Shown here in pieces: positions 37,864 through 49,581 of a DNA stretch of 49,732 nt. The notes beneath the pieces were generated by a model. The model ran no database searches and was not told the origin of the DNA. It saw only the letters and a program-made list of their open reading frames with translations. Where the stretch lies: contig NZ_LIXZ01000024.1 of assembly GCF_001305855.1 (NCBI RefSeq), positions 1 to 49,732 of the forward strand. The letters run 5' to 3'. Position 1 is the first letter of the stretch, and every line of letters starts with the position of its first letter. The position numbers were made by a program, and so were the translations under genes. Origin of the DNA: Rossellomorea vietnamensis (GTDB lineage: Bacteria > Bacillota > Bacilli > Bacillales > Bacillaceae_B).

Positions 37864-37996
37864 AGGCAGATAATACTTTTCTTCCTTTGCTGCGACGGCG
37901 AGCTAAAACATTGCGTCCGTTTTTAGAGCTCATGCGTGCACGGAAACCGTGATTCTTTTTTCTTTTGCGGTTATTTGGTTGAAACGTTCTTTTCAT
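37862..37996 (-). CDS. rpmH: Ribosomal protein bL34
   Basis: 44 aa, the standard size, translating to [18 protein letters not shown] followed by [17 protein letters not shown] and SKGRKVLSA. Strong RBS GGAGGTG 8 nt before ATG 37996. First gene leftward of dnaA. Confidence 0.97.
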   Translation of the reverse strand: MKRTFQPNNRKRKKNHGFRARMSSKNGRNVLARRRSKGRKVLSA

Positions 37997-38048
37997 CTAT
38001 GACACCTCCCTGAAGGATATCTTTAAAAAGTTAAAGACATTCCTCACT

Positions 38049-38078
38049 ATTATAAAGACGCTACCCATAAAAAGTCAA
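38049..38078 (-). promoter_or_regulatory. SigA promoter of rpmH
   Basis: On the minus strand TTGACT (38073-38078), 18 nt, and a perfect TATAAT (38049-38054). An 8-bp inverted repeat TCAACACT / AGTGTTGA (38075-38082 and 38102-38109) overlaps the -35 and could bind a regulator. Confidence 0.75.
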
Positions 38079-38145
38079 CACTCAGATTATTTTTCTTTTA
38101 AAGTGTTGATTCAGTCGGCTTTTCTCATTTGTTACTAGCGAGTGG

Positions 38146-38277
38146 TGATTGATTTCCGCTGCAGGTGCTCGCTTTCCGCGGGGCTGGCGGTGAGCCTCCT
38201 CAGGCTTCGCCTTGCGGGGTCTCACCTGTCCAGCGTTTCCCGCAGGAGTCGAGCACCTTCCGCTCCAATCAACTTTA
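38146..38277. repeat. Bacillaceae dispersed palindromic repeat
   Basis: A GC-rich 130-bp element in an AT-rich intergenic region. It has nested inverted repeats: GGTGCTCG/CGAGCACC (38164, 38250), GGTGAG/CTCACC (38189, 38221) and a central CTCAGGCTTCGCCTTG. I recognise this sequence type (GCAGGTGCTCGCTTTCCGCG ... CCGCAGGAGTCGAGCACC) as a non-coding repeat common in Bacillaceae genomes. A fragment of its end recurs at 41668-41701 in inverted orientation. Confidence 0.75.
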
Positions 38278-38926
38278 TTAGTCTTATTTAAAAATTTTAC
38301 CGAGTAAGCTCAATTAACAATACACCGTCCATTATTAATGTGCTTTATTAAATGCCTCTCATTATGAAGGTATCCTCTTTAAAGCATCCAATCTTTTGTT
38401 TACAAAATTTCCTCTGATGATCGTTGGGTATCTCCAAGAACACTCAAAATCCTCATTATCATTTTCCTTCTACAAACCCTATCCGATTTTCCTATCCAAG
38501 GTGCCTGTGGATAGGATTCGACATGGTTTTAAATTATCCACAACACATACTGACAACTTTTTCACAAGTTCTTGGGTTGTGGACAATTCTGTTCCACAAG
38601 GTGTGGGGGGTTGTGGATAAAATATAAAAAGCATTGCACCTCTAAGGATATTTTGATATGATTATTGTGTTTTCACTCTTGATAACTGTGTTCAAGGAAA
38701 TAACTTATCCACAAAATGTGGATATCATGTGGGTAACTTATACAAAGGGTTTGTAAAACGTTGTCCACAAGTAGTGGATAATGTCGAAAAACCATTTTCC
38801 TTCCTTATTATATATTTTTCCACATTCAACGAATTGTATTTTTATAAAATAGCGTGAGTTTAAGGAATGTATAATGCGTAATGATTGTACAGAGGTTATA
38901 CAAACTAAGAAAAGGAGGGATCAGGA
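38278..38926. other. oriC, upstream DnaA-box cluster
   Basis: 649 bp with no gene, read as the incA/incB-type half of the origin. Perfect TTATCCACA boxes lie at 38534-38542 (+), 38612-38620 (-) and 38705-38713 (+). One-mismatch boxes lie at 38506-38514 (-), 38578-38586 (-), 38717-38725 (-), 38728-38736 (-), 38761-38769 (+), 38773-38781 (-) and 38816-38824 (+). The dnaA promoter (38634-38662) sits among them, so DnaA can repress its own gene. AT-rich from about 38790 to the start codon. Confidence 0.9.
38634..38662 (+). promoter_or_regulatory. SigA promoter of dnaA
   Basis: TTGCAC (38634-38639), exactly 17 nt, TATGAT (38657-38662) preceded by TGA (extended -10). It gives a leader of about 255 nt. 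DnaA boxes lie directly upstream (38612) and downstream (38705). Confidence 0.7.
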
Positions 38927-40270
38927 TTGGAGAATATCGGGGATCTTTGGAGCAAGGCCTTAGAAAATATCGAAAAAAAGATCAGTAAACCAAGCTTTGA
39001 TACTTGGTTGAAATCAACTAAGGCCCATTCCATTCAAGGGGACACCCTTGTGATTACAGCTCCAAATGAATTTGCAAGAGATTGGCTGGAAGGTCGTTAC
39101 TCTCAGCTAATCTCAGGGGTTTTGTATGATATTACAGGCGAAGAACTAGTCGTTAAATTTATCATTCCTCAAAACCAGGAGCCGGAAGAGTTTGATATTC
39201 AAATACCGCCAAAGTCGATGAAAGATGATGATCAGCAGGATATCAATCAAAATATGCTGAACGCTAAATACACTTTCGACACGTTTGTTATCGGTTCGGG
39301 CAACCGGTTCGCCCATGCCGCTTCTTTGGCTGTGGCTGAAGCACCTGCCAAAGCCTATAATCCCTTGTTTATTTATGGGGGAGTCGGCCTTGGAAAAACT
39401 CACTTGATGCATGCCATCGGCCATTATGTACTCGAACATAATCCTGCTGCAAAAGTGGTTTATCTATCATCCGAAAAATTCACAAACGAATTCATTAACT
39501 CCATCAGGGATAATAAAGCAGTCGATTTCCGCAATAAATACCGTAGTGTTGATGTTTTATTAATTGACGATATTCAATTTTTAGCCGGTAAAGAACAAAC
39601 ACAAGAGGAATTTTTCCATACTTTTAATACCTTACATGAAGAAAGCAAGCAAATTGTCATTTCCAGTGATCGGCCACCGAAAGAAATCCCGACACTTGAA
39701 GATAGACTTCGTTCCCGCTTCGAATGGGGACTTATTACAGATATCACACCACCGGATCTCGAGACGAGAATTGCGATTTTACGAAAGAAAGCAAAGGCTG
39801 AAGGACTGGATATTCCAAATGAAGCCATGCTTTATATAGCAAATCAAATTGATTCCAATATTCGTGAGTTAGAGGGCGCATTGATCCGTGTCGTCGCGTA
39901 CTCTTCTCTTATAAATAAAGACATCAATGCAGATCTTGCCGCCGAAGCGTTGAAGGATATCATCCCGAGCTCGAAGCCAAGGGCGATTACCATCCAGGAA
40001 ATTCAACGTGTCGTTGGTGAGCACTTCAATGTGAAGCTTGAGGACTTTAAAGCGAAGAAACGAACAAAGTCCATCGCATTCCCTAGACAAATCGCTATGT
40101 ATCTATCCAGGGAAATGACGGATTCCTCCCTTCCGAAGATCGGGGAAGAGTTTGGAGGACGTGATCACACGACTGTCATTCATGCTCATGAGAAAATCAG
40201 TACATTGCTCGGAACGGATGCCCTTCTTCAGCAGCAATTAAAGGAAATTCGTGAAACATTAAAGGCCTGA
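38927..40270 (+). CDS. dnaA: Replication initiator DnaA
   Basis: 447 aa. Domain I ([18 protein letters not shown]), variable linker, AAA+ domain with Walker [11 protein letters not shown], Walker [10 protein letters not shown] and the arginine finger region RLRSRFEWG, and domain IV with the box-reading motif [11 protein letters not shown]. Start codon is TTG, 8 nt after AAAGGAGG. Probably cotranscribed with dnaN across the origin. Confidence 0.98.
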   Translation: MENIGDLWSKALENIEKKISKPSFDTWLKSTKAHSIQGDTLVITAPNEFARDWLEGRYSQLISGVLYDITGEELVVKFIIPQNQEPEEFDIQIPPKSMKDDDQQDINQNMLNAKYTFDTFVIGSGNRFAHAASLAVAEAPAKAYNPLFIYGGVGLGKTHLMHAIGHYVLEHNPAAKVVYLSSEKFTNEFINSIRDNKAVDFRNKYRSVDVLLIDDIQFLAGKEQTQEEFFHTFNTLHEESKQIVISSDRPPKEIPTLEDRLRSRFEWGLITDITPPDLETRIAILRKKAKAEGLDIPNEAMLYIANQIDSNIRELEGALIRVVAYSSLINKDINADLAAEALKDIIPSSKPRAITIQEIQRVVGEHFNVKLEDFKAKKRTKSIAFPRQIAMYLSREMTDSSLPKIGEEFGGRDHTTVIHAHEKISTLLGTDALLQQQLKEIRETLKA

Positions 40271-40294
40271 TTTTACACACAACCAAATTGGATA

Positions 40295-40445
40295 ATGTGA
40301 ATAACTACGACTAACTAGCACACAGTCTGTCCACATGTGGATAGGCTGTGTTTACGTTCGATTCACACACTTATCCACATATCAACAGGCCCTACTACTT
40401 CTATTACTATTTTCTAAATAAATTATTAGTATATGATTCAGTCCA
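40295..40445 (+). other. oriC, unwinding region between dnaA and dnaN
   Basis: DnaA boxes: TGTGAATAA (40295, minus, 1 mismatch), TGTGGATAG (40336, minus, 1 mismatch) and a perfect TTATCCACA (40371-40379). The last is followed by a degenerate box (ATATCAACAG), a GC patch GGCCC, and 3-nt repeats CTACTACTTCTATTACTATT. This is the DnaA-trio arrangement of the B. subtilis basal unwinding system. The AT-rich stretch TTTTCTAAATAAATTATTAG after it is where strands should first open. Confidence 0.9.
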
Positions 40446-40476
40446 TAAAATTATGTGCAAATTGGAGGAATAAATC

Positions 40477-41613
40477 ATGAAATTTGTTATTCAAAGGGAC
40501 CATCTTGTCCAGAGCGTCCAGGACGTCATGAAAGCTGTCACATCAAGAACAACGATTCCCATCCTGACAGGGATCAAAATCATTGCAACGGAAGATGGAG
40601 TCACATTGACCGGCAGTGATTCGGATATCTCGATTGAATCCTTTATTCCAAATGAGGAAGAAGGTACTGAGATCGTTGGTATCATGGAAACAGGAGGAAT
40701 CGTCCTCCAGGCTAAATTCTTTAGTGAGATCGTAAAGAAGTTACCGAAAGATACGGTTGAAATCGAAGTTCAAAGTCATTTCCAAACGGTCATTCGTTCA
40801 GGACAGGCAGAATTCAATTTAAACGGTCTGGATCCTGAAGAATATCCGCATCTTCCACAAATTGAAGAAGGAAATGGAATTAAAGTTGCAACGGACCTTC
40901 TTAAAACGATGATTAGACAAACCGTATTTGCAGTGTCCACCTCAGAAACACGCCCCATCTTGACAGGTGTAAACTGTCAGATCGAAGACGGGGCGTTGAG
41001 CTGTATTGCAACAGATAGTCACAGACTTGCGATGAGAAAAGCACCGATTGAGACCAATCATGATGCGTCTTACAATATTGTGATACCCGGGAAGAGCTTA
41101 AATGAGTTGAACAAGATCCTTGATGATACGGATGAAGCCGTTGAAATCGTCATTACGGAAAACCAGGTCCTGTTCAAGGCTAAACATTTATTATTTTTCT
41201 CAAGATTATTAGAAGGGAACTATCCGGATACAAGCCGTTTGATTCCTTCTGATACGAAAACAGAATTGACCCTTAATACAAAAGAATTTTTACAAGCGAT
41301 CGATCGTGCATCACTACTGGCGAGAGAAGGAAGAAATAACGTCGTGAAACTTTCGACGCTGGATGGCGGAATCATTGAAATTTCATCGAACACGCCTGAA
41401 ATCGGGAAGGTCATCGAGCAGGTGGAAAGCCAATCGGTGGAAGGGGAAGAATTGAAAATCTCCTTCAGCGCGAAATATATGATGGACGCACTAAAAGCCA
41501 TTGAAGGAACCGAAATCCATGTAAACTTCACGGGAGCGATGAGACCGTTTGTATTGAAGCCCCTTCATGATGATTCCATTCTTCAATTGATCCTTCCGGT
41601 AAGGACGTACTAA
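40477..41613 (+). CDS. dnaN: DNA polymerase III sliding clamp (beta)
   Basis: 378 aa, the family length. Three related clamp domains with MKFVIQRDHLVQSVQDVMKA, central TRPILTGVNC, and the terminal LILPVRTY. The RBS is TTGGAGG before ATG. Ends with a strong terminator. Confidence 0.98.
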   Translation: MKFVIQRDHLVQSVQDVMKAVTSRTTIPILTGIKIIATEDGVTLTGSDSDISIESFIPNEEEGTEIVGIMETGGIVLQAKFFSEIVKKLPKDTVEIEVQSHFQTVIRSGQAEFNLNGLDPEEYPHLPQIEEGNGIKVATDLLKTMIRQTVFAVSTSETRPILTGVNCQIEDGALSCIATDSHRLAMRKAPIETNHDASYNIVIPGKSLNELNKILDDTDEAVEIVITENQVLFKAKHLLFFSRLLEGNYPDTSRLIPSDTKTELTLNTKEFLQAIDRASLLAREGRNNVVKLSTLDGGIIEISSNTPEIGKVIEQVESQSVEGEELKISFSAKYMMDALKAIEGTEIHVNFTGAMRPFVLKPLHDDSILQLILPVRTY

Positions 41614-41617
41614 AAGA

Positions 41618-41662
41618 CAAAAAGCCAACACCTTAGAAAAAGATCAGGTGTTGGCTTTTATT
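41618..41662 (+). terminator. Terminator after dnaN
   Basis: AAAAGCCAACACC pairs with GGTGTTGGCTTTT over 13 bp, 14-nt loop, then ATTATT. It closes the dnaA-dnaN unit. Confidence 0.9.
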
Positions 41663-41667
41663 ATTAA

Positions 41668-41701
41668 CCCCGCAGAAACCGAGCATCTGCAGCGGAAATT
41701 A
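41668..41701. repeat. Fragment of the Bacillaceae palindromic repeat
   Basis: 34 bp starting CCCCGCAGAAACCGAG and ending CTGCAGCGGAAATTA match the reverse complement of 38150-38183 with four mismatches. The rest of the element is absent, so this is a decayed or solo end. Confidence 0.65.
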
Positions 41702-41730
41702 CCTCCAGATCTTTCTCCATTTTTCGTTAG

Positions 41731-41759
41731 TTGTGACTTAACTCCATTTAGAGTAAAAT
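41731..41759 (+). promoter_or_regulatory. SigA promoter of rlbA-recF
   Basis: TTGTGA (41731-41736), 17 nt, TAAAAT (41754-41759). It lies 39 bp before the rlbA start. Confidence 0.65.
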
Positions 41760-41797
41760 AAGATATTAGAGACTTTATACGGAAAGTAGTGATTTTA

Positions 41798-42016
41798 GTG
41801 GCAAAAGAGATCACCATAGAAACAGAAATCATCACATTGGGTCAATTCCTGAAGCTTGCTGAAGTGATTCAGTCCGGCGGGATGGCGAAATGGTTCTTAA
41901 GTGAATATGAAGTATACATAAACGGGGAACAAGACCAAAGAAGAGGGAGAAAACTTACGGTTGGTGACAAAGTTGAAATTCCTGAAGTAGGGGTCTTTGT
42001 GGTTGCTGGAGAATAA
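41798..42016 (+). CDS. rlbA: S4-domain RNA-binding protein (YaaA/RlbA)
   Basis: 72 aa. S4-like core [19 protein letters not shown] then [13 protein letters not shown]. Implicated in ribosome assembly in B. subtilis. GTG 41798 was preferred over GTG 41789: it gives the homologous start ([10 protein letters not shown]) and sensible spacing from GGAAAG. Confidence 0.93.
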   Translation: MAKEITIETEIITLGQFLKLAEVIQSGGMAKWFLSEYEVYINGEQDQRRGRKLTVGDKVEIPEVGVFVVAGE

Positions 42017-42033
42017 TAAAGGGTGTTATGTCC

Positions 42034-43152
42034 ATGTACATTGAACAATTAGAATTAAGAAACTACCGTAATTACGAATCGATAGACGTGAGTTTCGAAA
42101 ATAAGGTGAACGTCATCCTTGGAGAAAATGCCCAGGGGAAGACGAATATCATGGAGTCTATCTATGTCCTGGCAATGGCTAAATCCCACCGGACCTCAAA
42201 TGATAAAGATTTAATCCGTTGGGACCAGGAATATGCTAAAATAAAAGGTAGGATTCAGAAATATAACGGTGGATTGCCTTTGGAGCTGATCCTGTCCAAA
42301 AAGGGAAAAAAGGCGAAGAGTAATCACCTTGAACAATCTAAATTGAGTCAATATGTCGGGAATATGAATGTGGTCATGTTTGCACCTGAAGATCTTCATT
42401 TGGTAAAAGGGAGCCCTCAAGTCAGGCGCCGTTTTATCGATATGGAAATTGGTCAGGTTTCTCCTGTTTATTTACATGATATCAGCCTTTATCAGAAAAT
42501 ATTACAGCAACGGAACCATTATTTAAAACAGTTGCAAACGCGAAAACAAAAAGACCAGACGATGCTTGATGTCTTGACGGAACAGTTCATCGAGATGGCG
42601 GTAAAAATTACGAAGAAACGATTTGAGTTCGTTCAATTGTTGGAAAGTTGGGCGAAACCGATCCATTCAGGGATTTCAAGGAACTTAGAAACGTTGGAAA
42701 TCGTATATAAACCGTCTTTGGATGTATCAGATAATCAAGAATGGTCAAAAATGGTAGATATATATGAGCAGAAATTTGATGGTATCCGTGAACGGGAAAT
42801 TGATCGGGGTGTGACCCTGGTGGGACCGCACCGGGATGATCTTCAATTCATTGTGAATGGACGGGATGTTCAAACATTCGGATCTCAGGGGCAGCAACGG
42901 ACAACGGCCCTTTCGGTGAAGCTTGCAGAAATCGAACTGATCCACTCTGAAATCAAAGAGTATCCCATTTTACTTCTGGATGATGTTTTATCTGAACTCG
43001 ATGATTATCGTCAGTCTCACTTATTAAATACCATCCAGGGGAAAGTTCAAACCTTCGTCACCACGACCAACGTGGACGGAATTGATCATCAAACCTTAAA
43101 TGAGGCCACTACGTTCGAAGTAGAAGCCGGATCCATGAAAAGATTGAAATGA
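42034..43152 (+). CDS. recF: DNA repair and replication protein RecF
   Basis: 372-aa SMC-like ATPase loading RecA at gaps. Walker [10 protein letters not shown], signature [15 protein letters not shown], Walker [15 protein letters not shown]. The ATG two codons upstream is only 4 nt from AAAGGG. ATG 42034 is better spaced and gives [15 protein letters not shown] as in homologues. Confidence 0.97.
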   Translation: MYIEQLELRNYRNYESIDVSFENKVNVILGENAQGKTNIMESIYVLAMAKSHRTSNDKDLIRWDQEYAKIKGRIQKYNGGLPLELILSKKGKKAKSNHLEQSKLSQYVGNMNVVMFAPEDLHLVKGSPQVRRRFIDMEIGQVSPVYLHDISLYQKILQQRNHYLKQLQTRKQKDQTMLDVLTEQFIEMAVKITKKRFEFVQLLESWAKPIHSGISRNLETLEIVYKPSLDVSDNQEWSKMVDIYEQKFDGIREREIDRGVTLVGPHRDDLQFIVNGRDVQTFGSQGQQRTTALSVKLAEIELIHSEIKEYPILLLDDVLSELDDYRQSHLLNTIQGKVQTFVTTTNVDGIDHQTLNEATTFEVEAGSMKRLK

Positions 43153-43161
43153 GGTGTTACC

Positions 43162-43416
43162 TTGTACATACATGTTGGAGAAGATGTCATGGTACGTACA
43201 GATGAAATCATCGCCATTATTGATCGAGACACCGTTCAATTTTCAGAGGAAATTCAACATTTCCTAAAAACGAAAGATAAAAACCTTTGCAATCTCGCGA
43301 AGGGTTCATATAAATCTCTTGTTATCACAACAGGCCAGTTGTATCTTTCACCACTGGCATCAAGTACGTTGAAAAAGCGATCAAAGAAATACTCAAACTA
43401 TGAGAATTTATTATAG
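43162..43416 (+). CDS. remB: RemB (YaaB), DUF370 regulator
   Basis: 84 aa of the DUF370/Rem family. It begins MYIHVGEDVMVRTDEIIAI and carries a Lys-rich tail. RemB and RemA act on extracellular-matrix genes in B. subtilis. TTG start with GAGGTG 5 nt upstream and 9 bp after recF, in the usual position before gyrB. Confidence 0.94.
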   Translation: MYIHVGEDVMVRTDEIIAIIDRDTVQFSEEIQHFLKTKDKNLCNLAKGSYKSLVITTGQLYLSPLASSTLKKRSKKYSNYENLL

Positions 43417-43452
43417 AAATATAAAGCCCTGAAGGTTAGAAAGTGTAGGTGA

Positions 43453-45387
<1,935 letters not shown>

Positions 45388-45397
45388 AATAAAATAA

Positions 45398-45431
45398 ACA
45401 GGATAGACCTGGGTGCTATCCTGTCTTTTAC
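45398..45431 (+). terminator. Terminator or attenuator between gyrB and gyrA
   Basis: ACAGGATAG pairs with CTATCCTGT (9 bp, 10-nt loop), then CTTTTAC. Moderate U-tract, so read-through into gyrA is likely. Confidence 0.65.
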
Positions 45432-45495
45432 ATAGCGGACAAGGTAAAGAGTGAGAAAGGTCTAAATCTTTCTTTAAAAGGAGGTCCCTTTTACT

Positions 45496-48030
45496 ATGGC
45501 AGAAACACCAAGATCGAATGTTAAAGAGATTAATATAAGCAGTGAAATGCGCTCGTCTTTCCTGGATTACGCGATGAGTGTCATCGTTTCACGTGCCTTA
45601 CCAGATGCACGTGATGGCCTTAAGCCCGTCCATCGCCGTATTTTATATGCGATGAATGACCTCGGCATGACGTCTGACAAAGCGTACAAGAAATCAGCCC
45701 GTATCGTCGGTGAAGTAATCGGTAAGTATCACCCTCATGGTGACTCTGCCGTTTATGACACCATGGTTCGTATGGCACAGGATTTCAACTATCGCTATAT
45801 GCTGGTTGACGGTCACGGTAACTTCGGTTCTGTGGACGGTGACGCTGCAGCGGCCATGCGTTATACAGAAGCACGTATGTCCAAGATCTCTATGGAACTC
45901 ATTCGTGATATTAATAAAGACACAATTGATTATAAAGATAACTATGATGGCACTGAGCGGGAGCCGGAAGTATTGCCTGCGCGTTTCCCTAACCTTTTGG
46001 TAAACGGTTCTTCAGGAATCGCCGTAGGGATGGCAACGAATATCCCTCCCCATAATCTTGGAGAGGTCATCGATGGAATCCTTGCATTAAGTAAAGATCC
46101 TGATATTACGATCCAAGAGCTGATGGAATTCATTTACGGTCCTGATTTCCCTACTGCCGGTTTGATTGTTGGGAGAAGCGGGATCCGCCGTGCTTACGAA
46201 ACGGGTAAAGGTTCCATCACCATGCGCGCCCGTGTGGAAATCGAAACAAAGAGCAATGGAAAAGAAACGATCATCGTCCATCAAATCCCCTATCAGGTGA
46301 ACAAAGCGAGACTCATCGAGAAGATCGCGGATCTTGTCAGGGATAAGAAGATTGATGGTATCACGGATCTCCGTGATGAATCGGATCGGAATGGTATGCG
46401 CATCGTCATTGAAGTAAGAAAAGATGCCAATGCGAACGTACTGCTAAATAATTTATATAAACAAACGGCACTTCAAACAAGCTTCGGGATCAATCTTCTG
46501 GCACTTGTAGACGGCCAGCCGAAGGTATTGAACTTAAAAGAATGTCTCTTTCACTATCTTCAGCATCAACGCGTAGTCATTCGCCGCAGAACGGAATTTG
46601 AATTGCGTAAAGCGGAAGCAAGGGCCCATATTTTAGAAGGTCTGAGGATTGCCCTGGACCATATTGATGAAATCATTGCCCTTATCCGCGGCTCACAAAC
46701 AACAGAGCTTGCGAAACAAGGTTTGATGGAGAATTTCTCCTTATCTGATAAACAGGCCCAAGCGATCCTGGATATGCGTCTTCAGCGTCTAACCGGTTTA
46801 GAACGTGAAAAAATTGAAGATGAGTACCAGGAACTGGTGAAGCTGATTGCTGAACTTAAAGCGATCCTTGCAGATGACGAAAAAGTTCTGGAAATCATCC
46901 GAGAAGAGCTCATCGAAATCAAAGATCGCTTCAATGATGAAAGAAGATCGGAAATTGTAGCGGGTGGAATCGAGAACATCGAGGATGAAGACTTGATTCC
47001 TCGAGAGAACATCGTCGTTTCCCTCACCCATAATGGTTACATCAAGCGTCTCCCGGTTTCTACCTACCGCAGTCAAAAACGTGGCGGAAGAGGGATCCAG
47101 GGTATGGGTACCAATGGTGAAGACTTCGTTGAAAACCTGTTGACGACTTCTACTCATGACACGATCCTCTTCTTTACAAACAAAGGAAAAGCGTATCGTG
47201 CAAAAGGATATGAAATCCCAGAGTTCAGTCGTACTGCAAAAGGACTTCCGATCATCAATCTGCTCGGAGTAGAAAAAGATGAGTGGATCAACGCCATGAT
47301 CCGGGTCGAAGAATTTGTGGACGATTGGTACTTATTCTTTACGACGAAGCAAGGGATCTCAAAACGTACGCCGGTATCGGATTTCGCCAATATCCGGACG
47401 AACGGGCTGATCGCCATCAACCTTCGGGAAAATGACGAGCTGATTTCCGTGAAACTGACCGATGGCCAAAAAGATATGATCATCGGAACGAAGCAGGGTA
47501 TGCTGATCCGTTTCCCTGAAACAGACGTCCGTTCCATGGGAAGAACAGCCACTGGAGTTAAAGGAATCAACCTCAGCGATGATGATATCGTTGTCGGTAT
47601 GGAAATCCTTGAAGACAAGAGTGATGTCCTGGTTGTCACGGTAAATGGTTACGGAAAACGTACTCCAGCCAGTGAGTACAGAGTCCAAACCCGTGGTGGT
47701 AAAGGATTGAAGACATGTAATGTGACTGAGCGTAATGGAGAACTCGTCTCTGTCAAAGCCGTCACAGGCGAAGAAGACTTAATGATCATCACGGCCCATG
47801 GTGTCCTCATCCGTATGGACGTAAATGATATTTCCACAACGGGACGTAACACTCAAGGGGTCAAGCTGATCCGTCTTCAAGAAAGTGAATTCGTTTCAAC
47901 CGTCGCCAAAGTTGAAAAAGAAGATGAAGAAGAAACGGAAGCCCCTGTCGAATCTGTTGAAGGAATGGAACAGGATGACATGGAAGAACAACCGGCTTCA
48001 GATGAGGCTAATGAAGATACAGAAGAATAA
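45496..48030 (+). CDS. gyrA: DNA gyrase subunit A
   Basis: 844 aa. Breakage-reunion domain with active-site Tyr123 ([11 protein letters not shown]), quinolone-determining region [10 protein letters not shown] with sensitive-type Ser84 and Asp88, the GyrA box in [11 protein letters not shown], and a six-bladed C-terminal wrap domain with an acidic tail ([13 protein letters not shown]...). RBS AAAGGAGG before ATG. Confidence 0.98.
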   Translation: MAETPRSNVKEINISSEMRSSFLDYAMSVIVSRALPDARDGLKPVHRRILYAMNDLGMTSDKAYKKSARIVGEVIGKYHPHGDSAVYDTMVRMAQDFNYRYMLVDGHGNFGSVDGDAAAAMRYTEARMSKISMELIRDINKDTIDYKDNYDGTEREPEVLPARFPNLLVNGSSGIAVGMATNIPPHNLGEVIDGILALSKDPDITIQELMEFIYGPDFPTAGLIVGRSGIRRAYETGKGSITMRARVEIETKSNGKETIIVHQIPYQVNKARLIEKIADLVRDKKIDGITDLRDESDRNGMRIVIEVRKDANANVLLNNLYKQTALQTSFGINLLALVDGQPKVLNLKECLFHYLQHQRVVIRRRTEFELRKAEARAHILEGLRIALDHIDEIIALIRGSQTTELAKQGLMENFSLSDKQAQAILDMRLQRLTGLEREKIEDEYQELVKLIAELKAILADDEKVLEIIREELIEIKDRFNDERRSEIVAGGIENIEDEDLIPRENIVVSLTHNGYIKRLPVSTYRSQKRGGRGIQGMGTNGEDFVENLLTTSTHDTILFFTNKGKAYRAKGYEIPEFSRTAKGLPIINLLGVEKDEWINAMIRVEEFVDDWYLFFTTKQGISKRTPVSDFANIRTNGLIAINLRENDELISVKLTDGQKDMIIGTKQGMLIRFPETDVRSMGRTATGVKGINLSDDDIVVGMEILEDKSDVLVVTVNGYGKRTPASEYRVQTRGGKGLKTCNVTERNGELVSVKAVTGEEDLMIITAHGVLIRMDVNDISTTGRNTQGVKLIRLQESEFVSTVAKVEKEDEEETEAPVESVEGMEQDDMEEQPASDEANEDTEE

Positions 48031-48039
48031 ATAATAGAG

Positions 48040-48089
48040 TAAGCTATTTTCAGTAATGGATATCCATTCTGGAAATAGCTTATTTTTTG
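48040..48089 (+). terminator. Terminator after gyrA
   Basis: TAAGCTATTTTCAG pairs with CTGGAAATAGCTTA (one G-U), then TTTTTTG. Confidence 0.92.
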
Positions 48090-48179
48090 TAGGAGACCTA
48101 TTTATTTTTTGAAAATAACAAACATACTTCACTGAATTTGGTAAAATAAACTAAAAGGACAGACGTGAGGTGTGTATAG

Positions 48180-49265
48180 TTGAAGGTACATCGCGGGGAA
48201 ATACAATTAGGCTGCATCGTTGCAGAAGATATCATGGGAATGGCAGCAAACCCGATCATTCCAAAGAATACGGTGCTTGAAGAAGAACATTTTAATATCC
48301 TTCAAGCATTCCATATCAACGAGTTATACATAGAGAAAACAAAAGCCGACGGGAATCCATTCAGGTCACCGCTCTCTTCTGATAAGGCATCCACTCAGGA
48401 AGAGACGGATTCTAAGGAGACAATAGGATTTGTAGATCTTTATTTAACGACAGTAAAAGAATACAAGAAGGAATTTATGAATTGGCAGTCGGGTACGGCT
48501 GTTAACGTGGCAAGAGTGAGAGAACTCATACTCCCCGTTATTCAACAGGTGGAACAAAACCATATTTATATCTATTCCCTTCACCACTATTCAACGAAGA
48601 AGGATTATCTCTATCATCATGCGGTTTCAGTCAGTATCATCAGTGCTTTAATAGGAAAGAAGATCGGTTTACAGTCGGGACAGATCAATCAACTGGCATT
48701 AGCGGGGGCGCTTGCTGACTGTGGGATGGCTAAGGTGAGCCCCCGCATATTATCCAAGGATCAGCCACTGACAGAAAGTGAATTTAAAGAAGTGAAGCTG
48801 CATACGGCAAATGGGTATAAGATGGTCAAAGACACTCCCTTATTAAAAACCGAAACGAAGCTTGCGATCTTTCAGCATCATGAACGCTTTGATGGAACAG
48901 GATATCCTGCATCAGAAAAGAGCGAACGTATCCACCTCTATTCACAGATTGTCGGGATTGCAGACATGTTTCATGCCATGACATCAGAAAGAATATACAG
49001 AAGCAAGCAGCCGATCTTCAAAGTATTGGATATGATCAGCAAAGACTTGTTTGGCAAATTTGATATAAAAGTAGTGGAAGGACTCCTTCAATTAATGGGA
49101 GACTTAAGAACAGGCACCCCGGTAAAGTTATCGTCCGGAGAATTTGGAGAAGTCATATATACCAAACCGAACGACTTCACCAGTCCGATTGTTAAACTAA
49201 AGACAGAAGAAATAGTAGATTTATCTCAGCAAAAGGACATCTATATTACAGAGGTTTTTATTTAA
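48180..49265 (+). CDS. HD-GYP-type protein lacking the catalytic HD histidine
   Basis: 361 aa. A family N-terminal domain (about 1-60) precedes the HD-GYP fold. HHAVSVSI (146-153), HTANGYKMV, QHHERFDGTGYP (232-243) and ADMFHAMTSERIYR (261-274) match the c-di-GMP phosphodiesterase family. The defining HD pair reads A179-D180 in ALADCGMAKV, where HDIGK is normal. TTG start with GAGGTG 7 nt upstream. It sits between gyrA and the rRNA operon and has its own terminator. Confidence 0.9.
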   Translation: MKVHRGEIQLGCIVAEDIMGMAANPIIPKNTVLEEEHFNILQAFHINELYIEKTKADGNPFRSPLSSDKASTQEETDSKETIGFVDLYLTTVKEYKKEFMNWQSGTAVNVARVRELILPVIQQVEQNHIYIYSLHHYSTKKDYLYHHAVSVSIISALIGKKIGLQSGQINQLALAGALADCGMAKVSPRILSKDQPLTESEFKEVKLHTANGYKMVKDTPLLKTETKLAIFQHHERFDGTGYPASEKSERIHLYSQIVGIADMFHAMTSERIYRSKQPIFKVLDMISKDLFGKFDIKVVEGLLQLMGDLRTGTPVKLSSGEFGEVIYTKPNDFTSPIVKLKTEEIVDLSQQKDIYITEVFI

Positions 49266-49297
49266 GGTCGTCTACGATTTGGCTTCCGAATGAAGAG

Positions 49298-49333
49298 AGT
49301 CGCAGGTCAGTAAAGTGACGTGCGACTTTTTAA
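49298..49333 (+). terminator. Terminator before the rRNA operon
   Basis: AGTCGCA pairs with TGCGACT and an inner GTCA with TGAC, then TTTTTAA. Ends the HD-GYP unit 11 bp before rrn P1. Confidence 0.88.
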
Positions 49334-49343
49334 CATTTACCTC

Positions 49344-49372
49344 TTGCAAACTTGTTTAATAGTGTGTATACT
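49344..49372 (+). promoter_or_regulatory. rRNA promoter P1
   Basis: TTGCAA (49344-49349), 17 nt, TATACT (49367-49372). First of two tandem promoters. Confidence 0.8.
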
Positions 49373-49441
49373 ATTATTTGTTGTCCGAAAGGCATTACAT
49401 AATTATCAAGAAAATAACTTTTCTAAAATAATAAAAACACC

Positions 49442-49470
49442 TTGACGATAAACGCTTTAAATGATATATT
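49442..49470 (+). promoter_or_regulatory. rRNA promoter P2
   Basis: TTGACG (49442-49447), 17 nt, TATATT (49465-49470), 98 bp after P1. The leader then has a small hairpin CGCTTC-AAAC-GAAGCG (49479-49494) and the typical Bacillus leader string TGAACCTTGAAAACTGAAC before 16S. Confidence 0.85.
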
Positions 49471-49581
49471 ATATAGGTCGCTTCAAACGAAGCGCTTACA
49501 CATTGAACCTTGAAAACTGAACAAAACAAGACAATACGTCAACGTTAATTCTAGATTTATTTTTAAAGAGCTATTCAAACT

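Noticed and set aside
45584..45599. CGTTTCACGTGCCTTA in gyrA, parS-like
   Set aside because: Only the left half matches. Coding constraint explains it.
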